Shown here: positions 16,248 through 27,576 of the stretch, in pieces
Numbering within the stretch: position 1 is the stretch's first letter
Layout of the letters: each line of letters starts with the position of its first letter
Assembly (NCBI RefSeq): GCF_014843825.1
Contig: NZ_JHQR01000126.1
Coordinates: forward strand, 1-44,592
DNA: 44,592 nt
Reading direction: 5' to 3'
Origin: Mesorhizobium silamurunense
GTDB taxonomy: Bacteria; Pseudomonadota; Alphaproteobacteria; Rhizobiales; Rhizobiaceae
Translations under genes and position numbers: made by a program
The notes under the pieces: generated by a model
Databases searched by the model: none
Seen by the model: only the letters and a program-made list of their open reading frames with translations
What the model was told of the DNA's origin: nothing

Positions 16248-16888
16248 TCGAATTCACCTTCTGGGACATATTGCGCAACCTCTTGCTCGCCGCCCGCTGG
16301 ACGGTGCTGTTGTCGCTGGCCGCCTTCGTCGGCGGCGCGCTGGTCGGGCTGGCGGTGCTGTTCTTCCGCATCGCCAAGAACAAATGGATCAAGCGGGTTG
16401 CCTCGGGTTACATCGCGCTGTTCCAGGGCACGCCGCTCCTGATGCAGCTCTTCCTTATGTTCTTCGGCCTGCCGATGCTTGGGCTGCGCATCGAGCCGTG
16501 GACGGCCGCGATGCTCGGCCTCACCTTCTTTGCCAGCGCCTATCTGGCCGAAATCTGGCGCAGCGGCGTCGACGCGCTGCCGCGCGGCCAGTGGGACGCC
16601 GGCGCCAGCCTGGGGCTGCACTACCTGCAGGAGCTCAGGCTGATCATCCTGCCGCAGGCGTTCTCGATCACCCGCGCGCCGACCGTCGGCTTCCTGGTGC
16701 AGCTGATCAAATCGACGGCGCTGACCTCGATCATCGGCTTCGAGGAACTGGTCAGGACCTCAAACGCCATCAACAATGCGACCTTCGAGCCGTTCACCGT
16801 CTACGGAATGGTGGCGCTGATCTTCTTCGTCATGTGCTTTCCGCTGACGCAATACGCGCGGCGGCTCGAGCGCGCGGCAGCGCATTGA
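16244..16888 (+). CDS. Polar amino acid ABC transporter permease (HisQ/GlnP-like)
   Basis: A 214-residue second permease, with ALFQGTPLLMQLFLMFFGLP and an EAA-type loop (DAGASLGLHYLQELRLIILPQ). It ends the plus-strand operon. No ABC ATPase gene follows: the next gene is a MATE exporter on the opposite strand, so the transporter must borrow an ATPase encoded elsewhere. Confidence 0.93.
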   Translation: MIEFTFWDILRNLLLAARWTVLLSLAAFVGGALVGLAVLFFRIAKNKWIKRVASGYIALFQGTPLLMQLFLMFFGLPMLGLRIEPWTAAMLGLTFFASAYLAEIWRSGVDALPRGQWDAGASLGLHYLQELRLIILPQAFSITRAPTVGFLVQLIKSTALTSIIGFEELVRTSNAINNATFEPFTVYGMVALIFFVMCFPLTQYARRLERAAAH

Positions 16889-16899
16889 ACCGTGAAATA

Positions 16900-16921
16900 G
16901 ACCGCCGGTCGACCAGCGGTC
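16900..16921. terminator. Palindrome between convergent genes, probable bidirectional terminator
   Basis: The 22 bases from 16900 to 16921 form a near-perfect palindrome (GACCGC ... GCGGTC around GGTCGACC, one mismatched pair). It occupies most of the 37-base gap between the permease and the MATE gene and would fold on either transcript. Confidence 0.55.
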
Positions 16922-16925
16922 CTTC

Positions 16926-18329
16926 TCAGTGACTGAACGACAGCACCGGCGCGATGCGGTCGCGCCGCAGCCAGCGCGCGAGCAGAAGCGCCGCCACCAC
17001 GGCCAATCCCGACGCCAGGCCGATCCAGATGCCGACGCCGTTGAAGCCGAAATGGAAGGCGAGCAGCACGCCGAGCGGCAGGCCGACGCCCCAATAGCCG
17101 ATCGCGGCATAGATCATCGGCACCTTGGTGTCGTGCAGGCCGCGCAGCATGCCGGCAGCCACCGCCTGCGCGCCGTCGAAAATCTGGAAAAGCGCTGCAA
17201 ACACCAGGAACGACACGGCAAGCGTGATCACCCTGGCATTGGCGGGATCGGCGAGATCGATGAAGGCGCTGATCAAAAGATGCGGCCACAGAATCATCAC
17301 CAGCCCCATCAGCGCCATGAACGAGACGCCGATGACAAAGGCGGTCCAGCCGGCGCGCGAAACGCCTTCCGGATTGCCGGCGCCGTGCGCCAGGCCGACG
17401 CGCACGGTCACCGCCTGGTTGAGGCCGAGCGGCACCATGAAGGAGATCGAGGCGATCTGGATGGCGATCGCGTGCGCGGCCAGCGAATCCGCATCGATCA
17501 GGCCCATCAGCAATGCTGCCGCGTTGAAGATCGTCACCTCGAAGGCGAGGATGCCGGCGATCGGCAGGCCGAGCCTCAGCAGGCCGCGGAAGCGCGGCCA
17601 GTCGGACCGCCAGAAGCGGCCGAACAGGCGATAGCGCCGGAATTTTCTCTCCAGCACGACCACGGCCGCCAGGCCAACGAACATCAGCGTGCTCGAAAGC
17701 GAGGTGGCGAGCCCCGAGCCGGCAATGCCCATGGCCGACACGCCGAGATTGCCGAACATGAACACCCAGTTGAAGAAGGCGTTGCAGGCAACCGCCACGA
17801 AGACGATGATCAGCGCCCAGCCCGGCCGCTCCAGCGCCGAGATGAAGGAGCGCAGCACGATATAGCCGTAGAAGGGCAGCACCGCCCATTGCAGCCAGCG
17901 CAGATAGATGCCGGCCTGATGCGCAAGCTCCGGCTTCTGGCCCATGGCCAGAAGCACCGCTTCGCCATGCCAGAGGAACAGCCAGATCGGGATCGAGACG
18001 AGAACCGCCAGCCACAGGCCCTGGCGCACGGTGCGGCGCAGGTCGCGCACCGAATGGCGGCGGCGGCCGAGTTCCGTCGCCATCATCGGCGAGGTCGCCA
18101 GCATCAAGCCGAGGCCGAAGATCAGCGGCATGAAATAGAGGTTGGAGCCGAGCGCGCCGGCGGCCAGCGTGTCGGGCCCAAGCCGGCCCATCATCATGAC
18201 GTCGGTCGCGGTCATGGCGGTCTGGCCGAGATTGGTGAGCACCATCGGCCAGGCAAGCGACAATGTCGCCCTGATTTCCTGACGCCAAAGATTTTCCGGC
18301 GCGCGAGCGCCGGCTTCGATCGCAGACAT
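16926..18329 (-). CDS. MATE-family multidrug/metabolite exporter (NorM-like)
   Basis: A 467-residue inner-membrane protein with about twelve hydrophobic helices arranged as two similar MatE halves. Recognisable parts are [29 protein letters not shown] in helix 1 and the matching start of the second half, [26 protein letters not shown]. Family members export cationic drugs or metabolites in exchange for Na+ or H+. The ATG at 18327-18329 is used. The substrate is unknown. Confidence 0.92.
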   Translation of the reverse strand: MSAIEAGARAPENLWRQEIRATLSLAWPMVLTNLGQTAMTATDVMMMGRLGPDTLAAGALGSNLYFMPLIFGLGLMLATSPMMATELGRRRHSVRDLRRTVRQGLWLAVLVSIPIWLFLWHGEAVLLAMGQKPELAHQAGIYLRWLQWAVLPFYGYIVLRSFISALERPGWALIIVFVAVACNAFFNWVFMFGNLGVSAMGIAGSGLATSLSSTLMFVGLAAVVVLERKFRRYRLFGRFWRSDWPRFRGLLRLGLPIAGILAFEVTIFNAAALLMGLIDADSLAAHAIAIQIASISFMVPLGLNQAVTVRVGLAHGAGNPEGVSRAGWTAFVIGVSFMALMGLVMILWPHLLISAFIDLADPANARVITLAVSFLVFAALFQIFDGAQAVAAGMLRGLHDTKVPMIYAAIGYWGVGLPLGVLLAFHFGFNGVGIWIGLASGLAVVAALLLARWLRRDRIAPVLSFSH

Positions 18330-18382
18330 TTTCCGCTCTTCAGACCGCGGCGCGTCGGGACCAGGCCCGGAAGCCGCACTTT

Positions 18383-18404
18383 AACGGCGCAAAATGGCGC
18401 CGTT
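18383..18404. promoter_or_regulatory. Hairpin in the leader region of the MATE gene
   Basis: AACGGCGC at 18383-18390 pairs with GCGCCGTT at 18397-18404 around a six-base loop, 54 bases upstream of the MATE start codon. It may be an operator or a leader hairpin. It sits between the end of the kinase gene and the MATE start, genes that read the same way. Confidence 0.35.
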
Positions 18405-18482
18405 TGCGCCGTCTATTGAACGAAATGCGACATGTTGGCAAGGGAGGAGGAACGGCCAGTCATTGATCCAGTGGCCGGGACG

Positions 18483-20069
18483 TCAGGCGATCGCGTCGAG
18501 CGCCCGCCGCTGCCGGTGCATCTCGAGGAAGACGCGATAGTCGTGGTCAAAGCGGGCGCCGGCGGCCGGGTTCGAGGCTCGCGTCTTGCCGCCCTGCTGC
18601 ATGGCCACGCAGGCCGTGTTCAGATCGGGGTAAAGCCCGGCGGCTGTCGCGGCCACCATGCCGGTGCCGAGCAGCACCGCCTCGTCGGCCAGCGGCTCGA
18701 TGACCGTGCAGCCGGTGGCGTCGGCATAGAGCTCCATCAAAAGCGGGTTCTTGGTGTGGCCGCCTGTGACATGCAGCGTGTCGATCAGATAGCCGTTCTC
18801 GTTGAGCGCCTCCAGCACATGGCGCACGCCAAGCGCGATGCCGACGGCGGTGCGCCAATAGAGCTTGCACAGGCTGTCGAAGGAGGAATCGAGCGTCAGC
18901 CCGCTGACCACACCGACCGCATGCGGGTCGGCGAGCGGCGAGCGGTTGCCGTGGAAATCGGGCAGCACATGCAGCCGCGCCGCCAGCGCATCGCCCTCCG
19001 CGGCGCGCAGTTCGGCGACGCGCCTGGCGATCCTGGCATGCATCGCGGCATCCGGCTCGCCGCCGGCGCCATGCCAGCGGATGATGTGGTCGAGCAGCGC
19101 GCCGGTCGCCGACTGGCCGCCTTCCGACAGCCATAGCTTCGGCAGTGCAGCGCCATAGTAAGGGCCCCAGACGCCGGCGAAAGGCTGCGGATCCCGGGAC
19201 ATCGCCATGACGCAGGACGAGGTGCCGGCTATCAGCGCCAGGTGCCGGCTGATGTCCGTCTCATCGCCGGCAAAGCCGCCCAGAACACCGAGCGCGCCGG
19301 CATAGGCGTCGATGACCCCGGCCCCGACGCGACATTTCTCAGTCAGGCCCAGATCAGCAGCCGCTTGCGTGGTCAGCGGGCCGATATCGGCGCCGACTGG
19401 GCTCGCTTTTTCTGGGAGATTGCCGTGCTCGAAGAGGTCGCCGAGGCCGACGAGCTCGAAGAAATCGCGCCGCCAGCCCGTCTTTTCATGCGCCAGATAG
19501 GTCCATTTGGCGGTCAGCGTGCATTGCGAGCGGGCGAGCGAGCCGGTCGCCTTCCAGGTTAGGAAATCGGCGAGATCGAACAGATAGCCGGCTTCGTTCC
19601 ATGTCCCCGGCAGGTTGCGCTTCAGCCACATCAGCTTTGGCGTTTCCATCTCCGGCGACATCACGCCACCGATATAGTCGAGCACGGCATGTCCGCTTCT
19701 CGTGCATTCGTCGGCTTCGGCGATGGCGCGGTGATCGAGCCAGACGATGGTGTCCCACCGCTTTTCGCCGGTAACGGAGATACTGAGCTGGCCACCCTGC
19801 CTGTTTCGCACTACAAGCGAGCAGGTGGCGTCGAAAGAGATGCCGACGATATCCGTGGCGGCGGCGCCGGCTTTCTCGCGCGCGGCACGCACGGCGGCAC
19901 AGACGGCCGACCAGATATTTTCCGAATCGTGCTCGGCGTGATCGGGCCTGGGCTGCTGCATGGCGATCGGCCGTTCGGCGCGACCGAGCAGATTGCCATG
20001 CGAGTCGAGAATGCCCGCGCGGGCGCTCCCGGTGCCGACATCGACCGCGCAAACGAAACTTGTCGTCAA
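18483..20069 (-). CDS. FGGY-family carbohydrate kinase (pentulose/ribulokinase-like)
   Basis: A 528-residue cytoplasmic sugar kinase, last gene of the polyol operon. The FGGY N-terminal domain begins with AVDVGTGSARAGI (phosphate 1) and includes TIVWLDHRAIAEAD; the C-terminal domain contains LHVTGGHTKNPLLMELYADA, the adenosine-side motif. Length and motifs fit the D-ribulokinase/xylulokinase group rather than glycerol kinase. The start codon is TTG at 20069, overlapping the TGA of the preceding phosphatase gene (TTGA), so translation is probably coupled. In the context of mannitol and sorbitol dehydrogenases it most likely phosphorylates a ketose such as xylulose or ribulose formed from a pentitol. 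Confidence 0.9.
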   Translation of the reverse strand: MTTSFVCAVDVGTGSARAGILDSHGNLLGRAERPIAMQQPRPDHAEHDSENIWSAVCAAVRAAREKAGAAATDIVGISFDATCSLVVRNRQGGQLSISVTGEKRWDTIVWLDHRAIAEADECTRSGHAVLDYIGGVMSPEMETPKLMWLKRNLPGTWNEAGYLFDLADFLTWKATGSLARSQCTLTAKWTYLAHEKTGWRRDFFELVGLGDLFEHGNLPEKASPVGADIGPLTTQAAADLGLTEKCRVGAGVIDAYAGALGVLGGFAGDETDISRHLALIAGTSSCVMAMSRDPQPFAGVWGPYYGAALPKLWLSEGGQSATGALLDHIIRWHGAGGEPDAAMHARIARRVAELRAAEGDALAARLHVLPDFHGNRSPLADPHAVGVVSGLTLDSSFDSLCKLYWRTAVGIALGVRHVLEALNENGYLIDTLHVTGGHTKNPLLMELYADATGCTVIEPLADEAVLLGTGMVAATAAGLYPDLNTACVAMQQGGKTRASNPAAGARFDHDYRVFLEMHRQRRALDAIA

Positions 20070-20749
20070 GATGCTTTTACTCTCGCTCCCAGGCCTGCAA
20101 TCAGATCGGGCAATTGCAGCATGTCAGCGAATATAAAGTCCGGTTCGGTCGACGCAAGCCGCGCCTTGAGCGCCGGGTTGTCGGCATGCGATCCGCCGGT
20201 GAAGGCAAAGACGCGCATGCCCGCCGCCCGCGCCGCGGCGATGCCGGCGGGGCTGTCCTCGATGACCAGGCATTTGCGCGGTTTGGCGCGCATGATGTCG
20301 GCGGCATGGAGGAACAGGTCCGGCGCGGGTTTGCCGCGCGTCACCATGGCTGCGCTGAACAGATGCGGCTCCAGCAAGCCCAGCAGGCCGGTGACGTCGA
20401 GCGCGTAGCGGATGCGCTCCAGCGTGCCGGAAGAGGCGACGCAATAGGGCAGGCCAAGCCTTGGCAGGATCTCCTTGATGCCGGGGATCGGCTTCAACTC
20501 CTCGCGGAACTTGCGCATCAGGTCGACGCGCATGGCGGTGAGATGCTGATCGCTGATCTCCAGCCCGAAATCGCGGCCGAGAATCTCGCGCACGCTCTTC
20601 ATGCTCTTGCCGAGGAAGTGCTCGTAGGCGGCATCTTCGCTGACTGTGCCGCCGGCGAGCTCGATCATGCCGAGCAGCGCAGAGACCGAGAGCGCCTCGC
20701 TATCGACCAGCACGCCGTCACAGTCGAAGATGACCAGTTCGGGCGTCAT
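20066..20749 (-). CDS. HAD-superfamily phosphatase (subfamily IA)
   Basis: A 227-residue HAD hydrolase. Motif I is FDCDGVLVDSE with nucleophile Asp9 and Asp11, motif II is VASSG, the lysine is in GKPAPDLF and motif III is CLVIEDSPAGIAAARAAGM. The ATG at 20749 lies 20 bases after the stop of the mannitol dehydrogenase gene; the frame is open further but only as a shadow of that gene. HAD-IA enzymes with this cap act on sugar phosphates, so a role on a dead-end or intermediate sugar phosphate of the polyol route is likely. Confidence 0.9.
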   Translation of the reverse strand: MTPELVIFDCDGVLVDSEALSVSALLGMIELAGGTVSEDAAYEHFLGKSMKSVREILGRDFGLEISDQHLTAMRVDLMRKFREELKPIPGIKEILPRLGLPYCVASSGTLERIRYALDVTGLLGLLEPHLFSAAMVTRGKPAPDLFLHAADIMRAKPRKCLVIEDSPAGIAAARAAGMRVFAFTGGSHADNPALKARLASTEPDFIFADMLQLPDLIAGLGARVKAS

Positions 20750-20769
20750 CCAATCGGCTTCCGGTGCCT

Positions 20770-22248
<1,479 letters not shown>

Positions 22249-22280
22249 CTTGCTTACCCTTTGGCCGATATGCAGCCCAA

Positions 22281-22318
22281 CGATCCACGCCCAATTCACC
22301 GATCCACGCCCAATTCAC
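22281..22318. repeat. Tandem 19-base direct duplication
   Basis: The unit CGATCCACGCCCAATTCAC occurs twice with no spacer (22281-22299 and 22300-22318), just upstream of the mannitol dehydrogenase RBS on the minus strand. It looks like a recent slippage duplication. Confidence 0.85.
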
Positions 22319-22334
22319 CCGCTTGGGGCGAGCG

Positions 22335-22415
22335 GTGAGGGGCGGCATCCGGTTTGCCAGTAAGCTGCCCCTCACCTGCCCCGCGACGCGTCCTCCCCGG
22401 AGGAAGGGAGACGCG
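22335..22415. repeat. GC-rich intercistronic hairpins between the SDR and mannitol dehydrogenase genes
   Basis: A 12-pair stem (one G-T pair) joins 22335-22346 to 22364-22375, with GTGAGGGGC and GCCCCTCAC at its base. A second imperfect hairpin joins CGCGTC at 22387-22392 to GACGCG at 22410-22415. They resemble the extragenic palindromes elsewhere in the window and may lower expression of the downstream dehydrogenase, phosphatase and kinase relative to the transporter. Confidence 0.65.
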
Positions 22416-22438
22416 CCTTCCCCCTCAACTCATCCGCT

Positions 22439-23205
22439 TCAACTCATCCATTGGCCGCCATCGACGTTGTAGGTCTGGGCGACAATGTACTCGGCCTCGT
22501 CGCTGGCGAGGAAAACCGCCATGCCGGTCAGATCCTCCGCCCTGCCCATGCGGCCGTAAGGCACGCTTTCGCCGACCAGGCGTTTCTTCTCGCCCTTCGG
22601 CCGGTTCTCATATTTGGCAAACAGCGAATCGACGTGGTCCCAATGCTCGCCGTCGACGACACCCGGCGCGATGGCGTTGACGTTGATGCGATGCTTGATC
22701 AGGTCGAGCCCCGCCGACTGGGTGAGGGAGATGACGGCGGCCTTGGTGGCGCAGTAGACCGCGACCAGCGCCTCGCCGCGGCGCCCGGCCTGGCTCGCCA
22801 TATTGATGATCCTGCCGCCCTTGCCACGCGCAATCATCGAGCGGGCAGCCGCCTGCAGCATGAACAATGTGCCGGCGACATTGACGGAGAAGAGCCTGTC
22901 ATAGCTCGCCCGGCTGATCTCGACGATCGGCGCCAGGTCGAACAGGGCCGCGTTGTTGATCAGAATGTCGAGGCCGCCGGCCTTGGCCTCGACCGCCTTA
23001 ACCGCTGCCTCGATCGAGGCCCGATCGGTGACATCGAGCCGGACCGCATGGGCGGCCGGACCGATCGCCTTCGCGGTGGCTTCCGCCGCTTCGAGGTTGA
23101 TATCGGCGATCGCCACCGTGGCACCTTCGCGCACATAGGCTTCGGCGAAGGCCCTGCCGATGCCGCGCGCCGATCCGGTGATCAGCGCCGATTTGCCTTT
23201 GAGCC

Positions 23206-23209
<4 letters not shown>
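22439..23209 (-). CDS. smoS: Short-chain dehydrogenase, sorbitol dehydrogenase-like (SmoS/PolS type)
   Basis: A 256-residue SDR. The nucleotide site is TGSARGIG (11-18), an Asp follows the second strand (IADIN, favouring NAD), NNAAL is at 85-89, and the catalytic set is Ser139, Tyr152 and Lys156 (YCATK). Length, the C-terminal VDGGQWMS and the operon match the sorbitol (glucitol) dehydrogenase of the Rhodobacter smo operon, which converts sorbitol to fructose and galactitol to tagatose. It starts with GTG at 23209, overlapping the ATPase stop by four bases (GTGA). Confidence 0.92.
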
Positions 23210-24210
<1,001 letters not shown>

Positions 24211-24246
24211 GGTTTCCTCCCGGATTTCGTCCGCCGCTTCCGGCGC

Positions 24247-25071
24247 TTATTTCACGGCGCCAAAGGTCAGGCCGCGCACCAGCTGCTTCTGGCTGAACCA
24301 GCCCATGATCAGGATCGGCGCGATCGCCAGCGTCGAGGCCGCCGAGAGCTTGGCCCAGAACAAACCTTGCGGGCTGGAGAAGGAACTGATGAAGGCCGTC
24401 AGCGGCGCTGCGTCGGTGGTGGTCAGACGGATCGTCCAGAACGCCTCGTTCCAGGCCAGGATGATGTTCAAGAGCATGGTCGAGGCGATGCCCGGGACCG
24501 CCATCGGCGTCAGCACATAGATGATCTCGTTCCACAGCGAGGCGCCGTCCATGCGCGCCGCTTCGAGGATCTCACCCGGGATCTCGCGGAAATAGGTGTA
24601 GAGCATCCAGACCACGATCGGCAGGTTGATCAGCATCAGCATCACCGTCAGGCCGATGCGGCTGTCGAGCAGGCCGGTGTCGCGGAAGATCAGGTAGATT
24701 GGGAACAGCACCGCGACGGCCGGCATCATCTTGGTGGAGAGCATCCACATCAGGATGTCCTTGGTCCGCTTGGTCGGCGAGAAGGCCATCGACCATGCCG
24801 CCGGTACCGCGATCAGCAGCGCCAGAACGGTCGAGCCCACCGACAGGATCACCGAGTTCAGGAAGAACTTGAAATAGCCGCTCTGCGCCTGCACTTCCGA
24901 ATAGCTTTCGGTGGTGCCCGACGGGATCAGAGCGAAGCCCTGGATCGCCTCCTGCTCCGACTTGAAGGAGGTGATGATCGTGTAGAGGATCGGGAAGAAG
25001 ATCAGCAGGGCGACGATCCAGGCCGCGGCCGTGGCGATCGTCTTGTGCTGTGTGGTGACTGCGCGTGCCAT
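24247..25071 (-). CDS. smoG: Sugar-alcohol ABC transporter permease (MalG/SmoG-like)
   Basis: A 274-residue inner-membrane permease with six hydrophobic segments. The EAA coupling loop is EAARMDGASLWNEIIYVLTPMAVPG, and the N-terminal WIVALLIFFPILYTIITSFKSEQE is typical of MalG-type proteins. The ATG at 25071 has GGAGGATAAG in front. It is 11 bases downstream of the other permease gene. Confidence 0.94.
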   Translation of the reverse strand: MARAVTTQHKTIATAAAWIVALLIFFPILYTIITSFKSEQEAIQGFALIPSGTTESYSEVQAQSGYFKFFLNSVILSVGSTVLALLIAVPAAWSMAFSPTKRTKDILMWMLSTKMMPAVAVLFPIYLIFRDTGLLDSRIGLTVMLMLINLPIVVWMLYTYFREIPGEILEAARMDGASLWNEIIYVLTPMAVPGIASTMLLNIILAWNEAFWTIRLTTTDAAPLTAFISSFSSPQGLFWAKLSAASTLAIAPILIMGWFSQKQLVRGLTFGAVK

Positions 25072-25082
25072 CTTATCCTCCC

Positions 25083-25955
25083 TTACTTGTCCAGGTTCTT
25101 GCCGACGGCGCGCATGACGAAGAAGGCAACGATGTTGGCGAGAATGACGGCGATGATGCCGCCGGCGGACGCCTGGCCGATTTTGAATTCCAAAAGCGCC
25201 TTCTGGTAGACGAGGAAGGGCAGGTTGGTGGAGGCGTAGCCGGGGCCGCCATTGGTGGTGACCAGGATTTCGGCATAGACCGAGAGCAGGAAGATCGTCT
25301 GGATCAGGATGACGACGGTGATGGCGCGCGACATGTGCGGCAGCGTCAGGTAGATGAAGCGGCTGAGGAAGCCGGCGCCGTCCATCTCGGCCGCCTCCTT
25401 CTGCTCGCCGTCAAGCGACTGCAGGGAGGTGAGCAGGATCAGCGTCGCGAAGGGCAGCCACTGCCAGGCGACAATGAGGATGACCGCGGTCAGCGGATGC
25501 TGGCCGAACCAGTCAATGGGATTGACACCGAAGAAGCGGGCAATATCGGCGAAGACGCCGTATTGCGGGTGCATGATCATGTTCTTCCAGACAAGCGCTG
25601 CCACCGGCGGCATGACGAAGAAGGGCGAGATGACGAGGATGCGAACGATCCCCTGACCCCAGATCGGCTGGTCGAGAAGCATGGCCAAGAGGATGCCGCC
25701 GATCACGGTGATGACCAGCACGCTGACCACGATGGCGAGCGTGTTGAGGATCGACTGCAGGAAGGCCGGGTTGGAATAGAACAGCGCGTAGTTGGAGAAG
25801 CCGACGAAGCCGTCGCGGATCGGGTTCAGCGGATTGTACTGCTGGAACGAGAACCACAGGGTGAAGGCCAGCGGCACGATCATCCAAATGAACAGCAGGA
25901 TCACCGACGGCGCCATCATGAAACGGGCGAGCGAACGGGTTTGCTGAGTAGCCAT
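25083..25955 (-). CDS. smoF: Sugar-alcohol ABC transporter permease (MalF/SmoF-like)
   Basis: A 290-residue permease with six helices and the EAA loop EAAEMDGAGFLSRFIYLTLPHMS. The ATG at 25955 is preferred over a GTG nine bases earlier because GGAGGG then has normal spacing. The downstream permease follows after 11 bases. Together they form the channel for a sugar alcohol such as sorbitol or mannitol. Confidence 0.94.
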   Translation of the reverse strand: MATQQTRSLARFMMAPSVILLFIWMIVPLAFTLWFSFQQYNPLNPIRDGFVGFSNYALFYSNPAFLQSILNTLAIVVSVLVITVIGGILLAMLLDQPIWGQGIVRILVISPFFVMPPVAALVWKNMIMHPQYGVFADIARFFGVNPIDWFGQHPLTAVILIVAWQWLPFATLILLTSLQSLDGEQKEAAEMDGAGFLSRFIYLTLPHMSRAITVVILIQTIFLLSVYAEILVTTNGGPGYASTNLPFLVYQKALLEFKIGQASAGGIIAVILANIVAFFVMRAVGKNLDK

Positions 25956-26020
25956 GATGGTCACCCTCCAAATGTCAGCCGGATCTTAGAGTCGTGCCAC
26001 AATTTTCCTGATTGTGAAGG

Positions 26021-26050
26021 TGGCCGCCCGAACTGGGTTTCGGGCGGCCA
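26021..26050 (-). terminator. Strong hairpin between the binding-protein and first permease genes
   Basis: TGGCCGCCCGAA at 26021-26032 pairs perfectly with TTCGGGCGGCCA at 26039-26050 across a six-base loop. It lies 46 bases after the binding-protein stop codon on the transcribed strand. There is no T tract; position and shape fit an mRNA-stabilising or partial-termination element that keeps binding protein in excess. Confidence 0.7.
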
Positions 26051-26095
26051 ATGCCGGTCATGATGCGCTTCCGGCGTTCGGCACCGGGAGGAGCC

Positions 26096-27406
26096 TTACT
26101 TGATGTAGCCGCCTTCCGTCATCGCCGCGGTGGCGGCGTCCTGGGCCTGCTTCAGCGCGTCGTCGACGCTCGACTGGCCGGCAAGAGCGGCGGAGAAGAG
26201 CTGGCCGACGGTGGTGCCGAGGCCCTGGAATTCAGGAATGGCCACAAACTGCACGCCGACATAGGGCACCGGCTTGACGGTCGGATGCGTCGGGTCGGCA
26301 GCGTTGATGGAGTCCAGCGTCATCTTTGCGAAGGGCGCTGCCTTCTGGTACTCCGGATTGTTGTAGAGCGAGGTGCGCGTTCCGGGCGGAACGTTGGCCC
26401 AGCCTTCCTTCGAGGCGACCAGTTCAGCATAGTGCTTGCTGGTGGCCCAGGACACGAACTTCTCGGCGGCGTCCGCCTTCTTGGTGCCGGCGGGGACAGC
26501 GAGCGACCAGGCCCACAGCCAGTTGCCGCGCTTGCCGAGGCCGGTGTCCGGCGCCAACGCATAGCCGACCTTGTCGGCGACCTTCGAGGCCTTCGGGTCC
26601 GAGACGAAGGAAGCGGCGACGGTGGCGTCGATCCACATGCCGCACTTGCCCTGCTGAAACAGCGCCAGGTTCTCGTTGAAGCCGTTGGACGAAGCGCCTT
26701 CCGGACCGTCGGCCTTCATCAGGTCGACATAGAACTGCAGTGTGTTCTTCCATTCCGGCTGATCGAACTGCGGCTTCCAGTTCTCGTCGAACCAGCGGGC
26801 GCCGAAGGAGTTCGACATGGCGGTGAGGAAGGCCATGTTCTCGCCCCAGCCGGCCTTGCCGCGCAGGCACACGCCGTTCACGCCATTGGCGCGGTCGGTC
26901 ATCTTGTCGGCGGCCTGCTTGATGAAGTCCCAGGTCGGCGCATCGGGCATCTTGAGGCCGGCCTTCTCCATCAGATCCTTGCGGTACATGACGAAGGAGC
27001 TTTCGCCGTAGAAGGGCGCGGCATAGAGCTTGCCGTCGACCGAGAGACCGCCGGCGATGGCCGGGATGATGTCCTTGACGTCGTAATCGTCGCCGAGCTT
27101 GTCGAGCGGCAAGAGCCAGCTCTGCTTGGCCCAGATCGGGACCTCGTAGGTGCCGATGGTCATCACGTCGTACTGGCCGCCCTTGGTGGCGATGTCGGTG
27201 GTGACGCGCTCGCGCAGCACGTTCTCTTCAAGCGTGACCCAGTTGAGCTGGATGTCGGGGTTAGCCTTGGTGAAGTCGTCCGTCAGCTTCTGCATGCGGA
27301 CCATGTCGCCATTGTTGACCGTGGCGATGGTGATGGATTCGGCATGCGCGGCGAGCGCAAGGGCGCTGGCCGACAACAGGCCCAGGGTGAGCGTGCGAAG
27401 TTTCAT
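26096..27406 (-). CDS. smoE: Sugar-alcohol ABC transporter substrate-binding protein (SmoE-like, family 1)
   Basis: A 436-residue periplasmic binding protein and first gene of the polyol operon. The Sec signal is MKLRTLTLGLLSASALALAA followed by HAESITIATV. The family-1 fold is seen in FTKANPDIQLNWVTLEE, GQYDVMTIGTYEVPIW and the later GNWLWAWSLAVPAG. The ATG at 27406 follows GGGAGGAATTG. The operon around it (SmoFGK-like, sorbitol and mannitol dehydrogenases) indicates sugar alcohols as ligand. Confidence 0.93.
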   Translation of the reverse strand: MKLRTLTLGLLSASALALAAHAESITIATVNNGDMVRMQKLTDDFTKANPDIQLNWVTLEENVLRERVTTDIATKGGQYDVMTIGTYEVPIWAKQSWLLPLDKLGDDYDVKDIIPAIAGGLSVDGKLYAAPFYGESSFVMYRKDLMEKAGLKMPDAPTWDFIKQAADKMTDRANGVNGVCLRGKAGWGENMAFLTAMSNSFGARWFDENWKPQFDQPEWKNTLQFYVDLMKADGPEGASSNGFNENLALFQQGKCGMWIDATVAASFVSDPKASKVADKVGYALAPDTGLGKRGNWLWAWSLAVPAGTKKADAAEKFVSWATSKHYAELVASKEGWANVPPGTRTSLYNNPEYQKAAPFAKMTLDSINAADPTHPTVKPVPYVGVQFVAIPEFQGLGTTVGQLFSAALAGQSSVDDALKQAQDAATAAMTEGGYIK

Positions 27407-27458
27407 CAATTCCTCCCTAAAACCAAGATGAGCATTTGCCTTGGCTGTGGGCAATTAC

Positions 27459-27471
27459 TCACTAAATGTGA
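27459..27471. promoter_or_regulatory. Possible operator upstream of the polyol operon
   Basis: TCAC-TAAAT-GTGA forms a short inverted repeat in the AT-rich stretch (27450-27480) that precedes the binding-protein gene. The motif GGGCAATT just next to it is also found in the promoter region of the SorC-family gene at about 29861, which is weak support for a shared regulator. Confidence 0.35.
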
Positions 27472-27576
27472 ATTATGTCAAGCCGGAATCGATGCTGCAG
27501 CGCAGCACAAAACGATACCGCGCCCGGCAGGGCAGCGCGGCGAAGATCCGGCTCGGAGGTTGGTTGTCTCGTCCGG

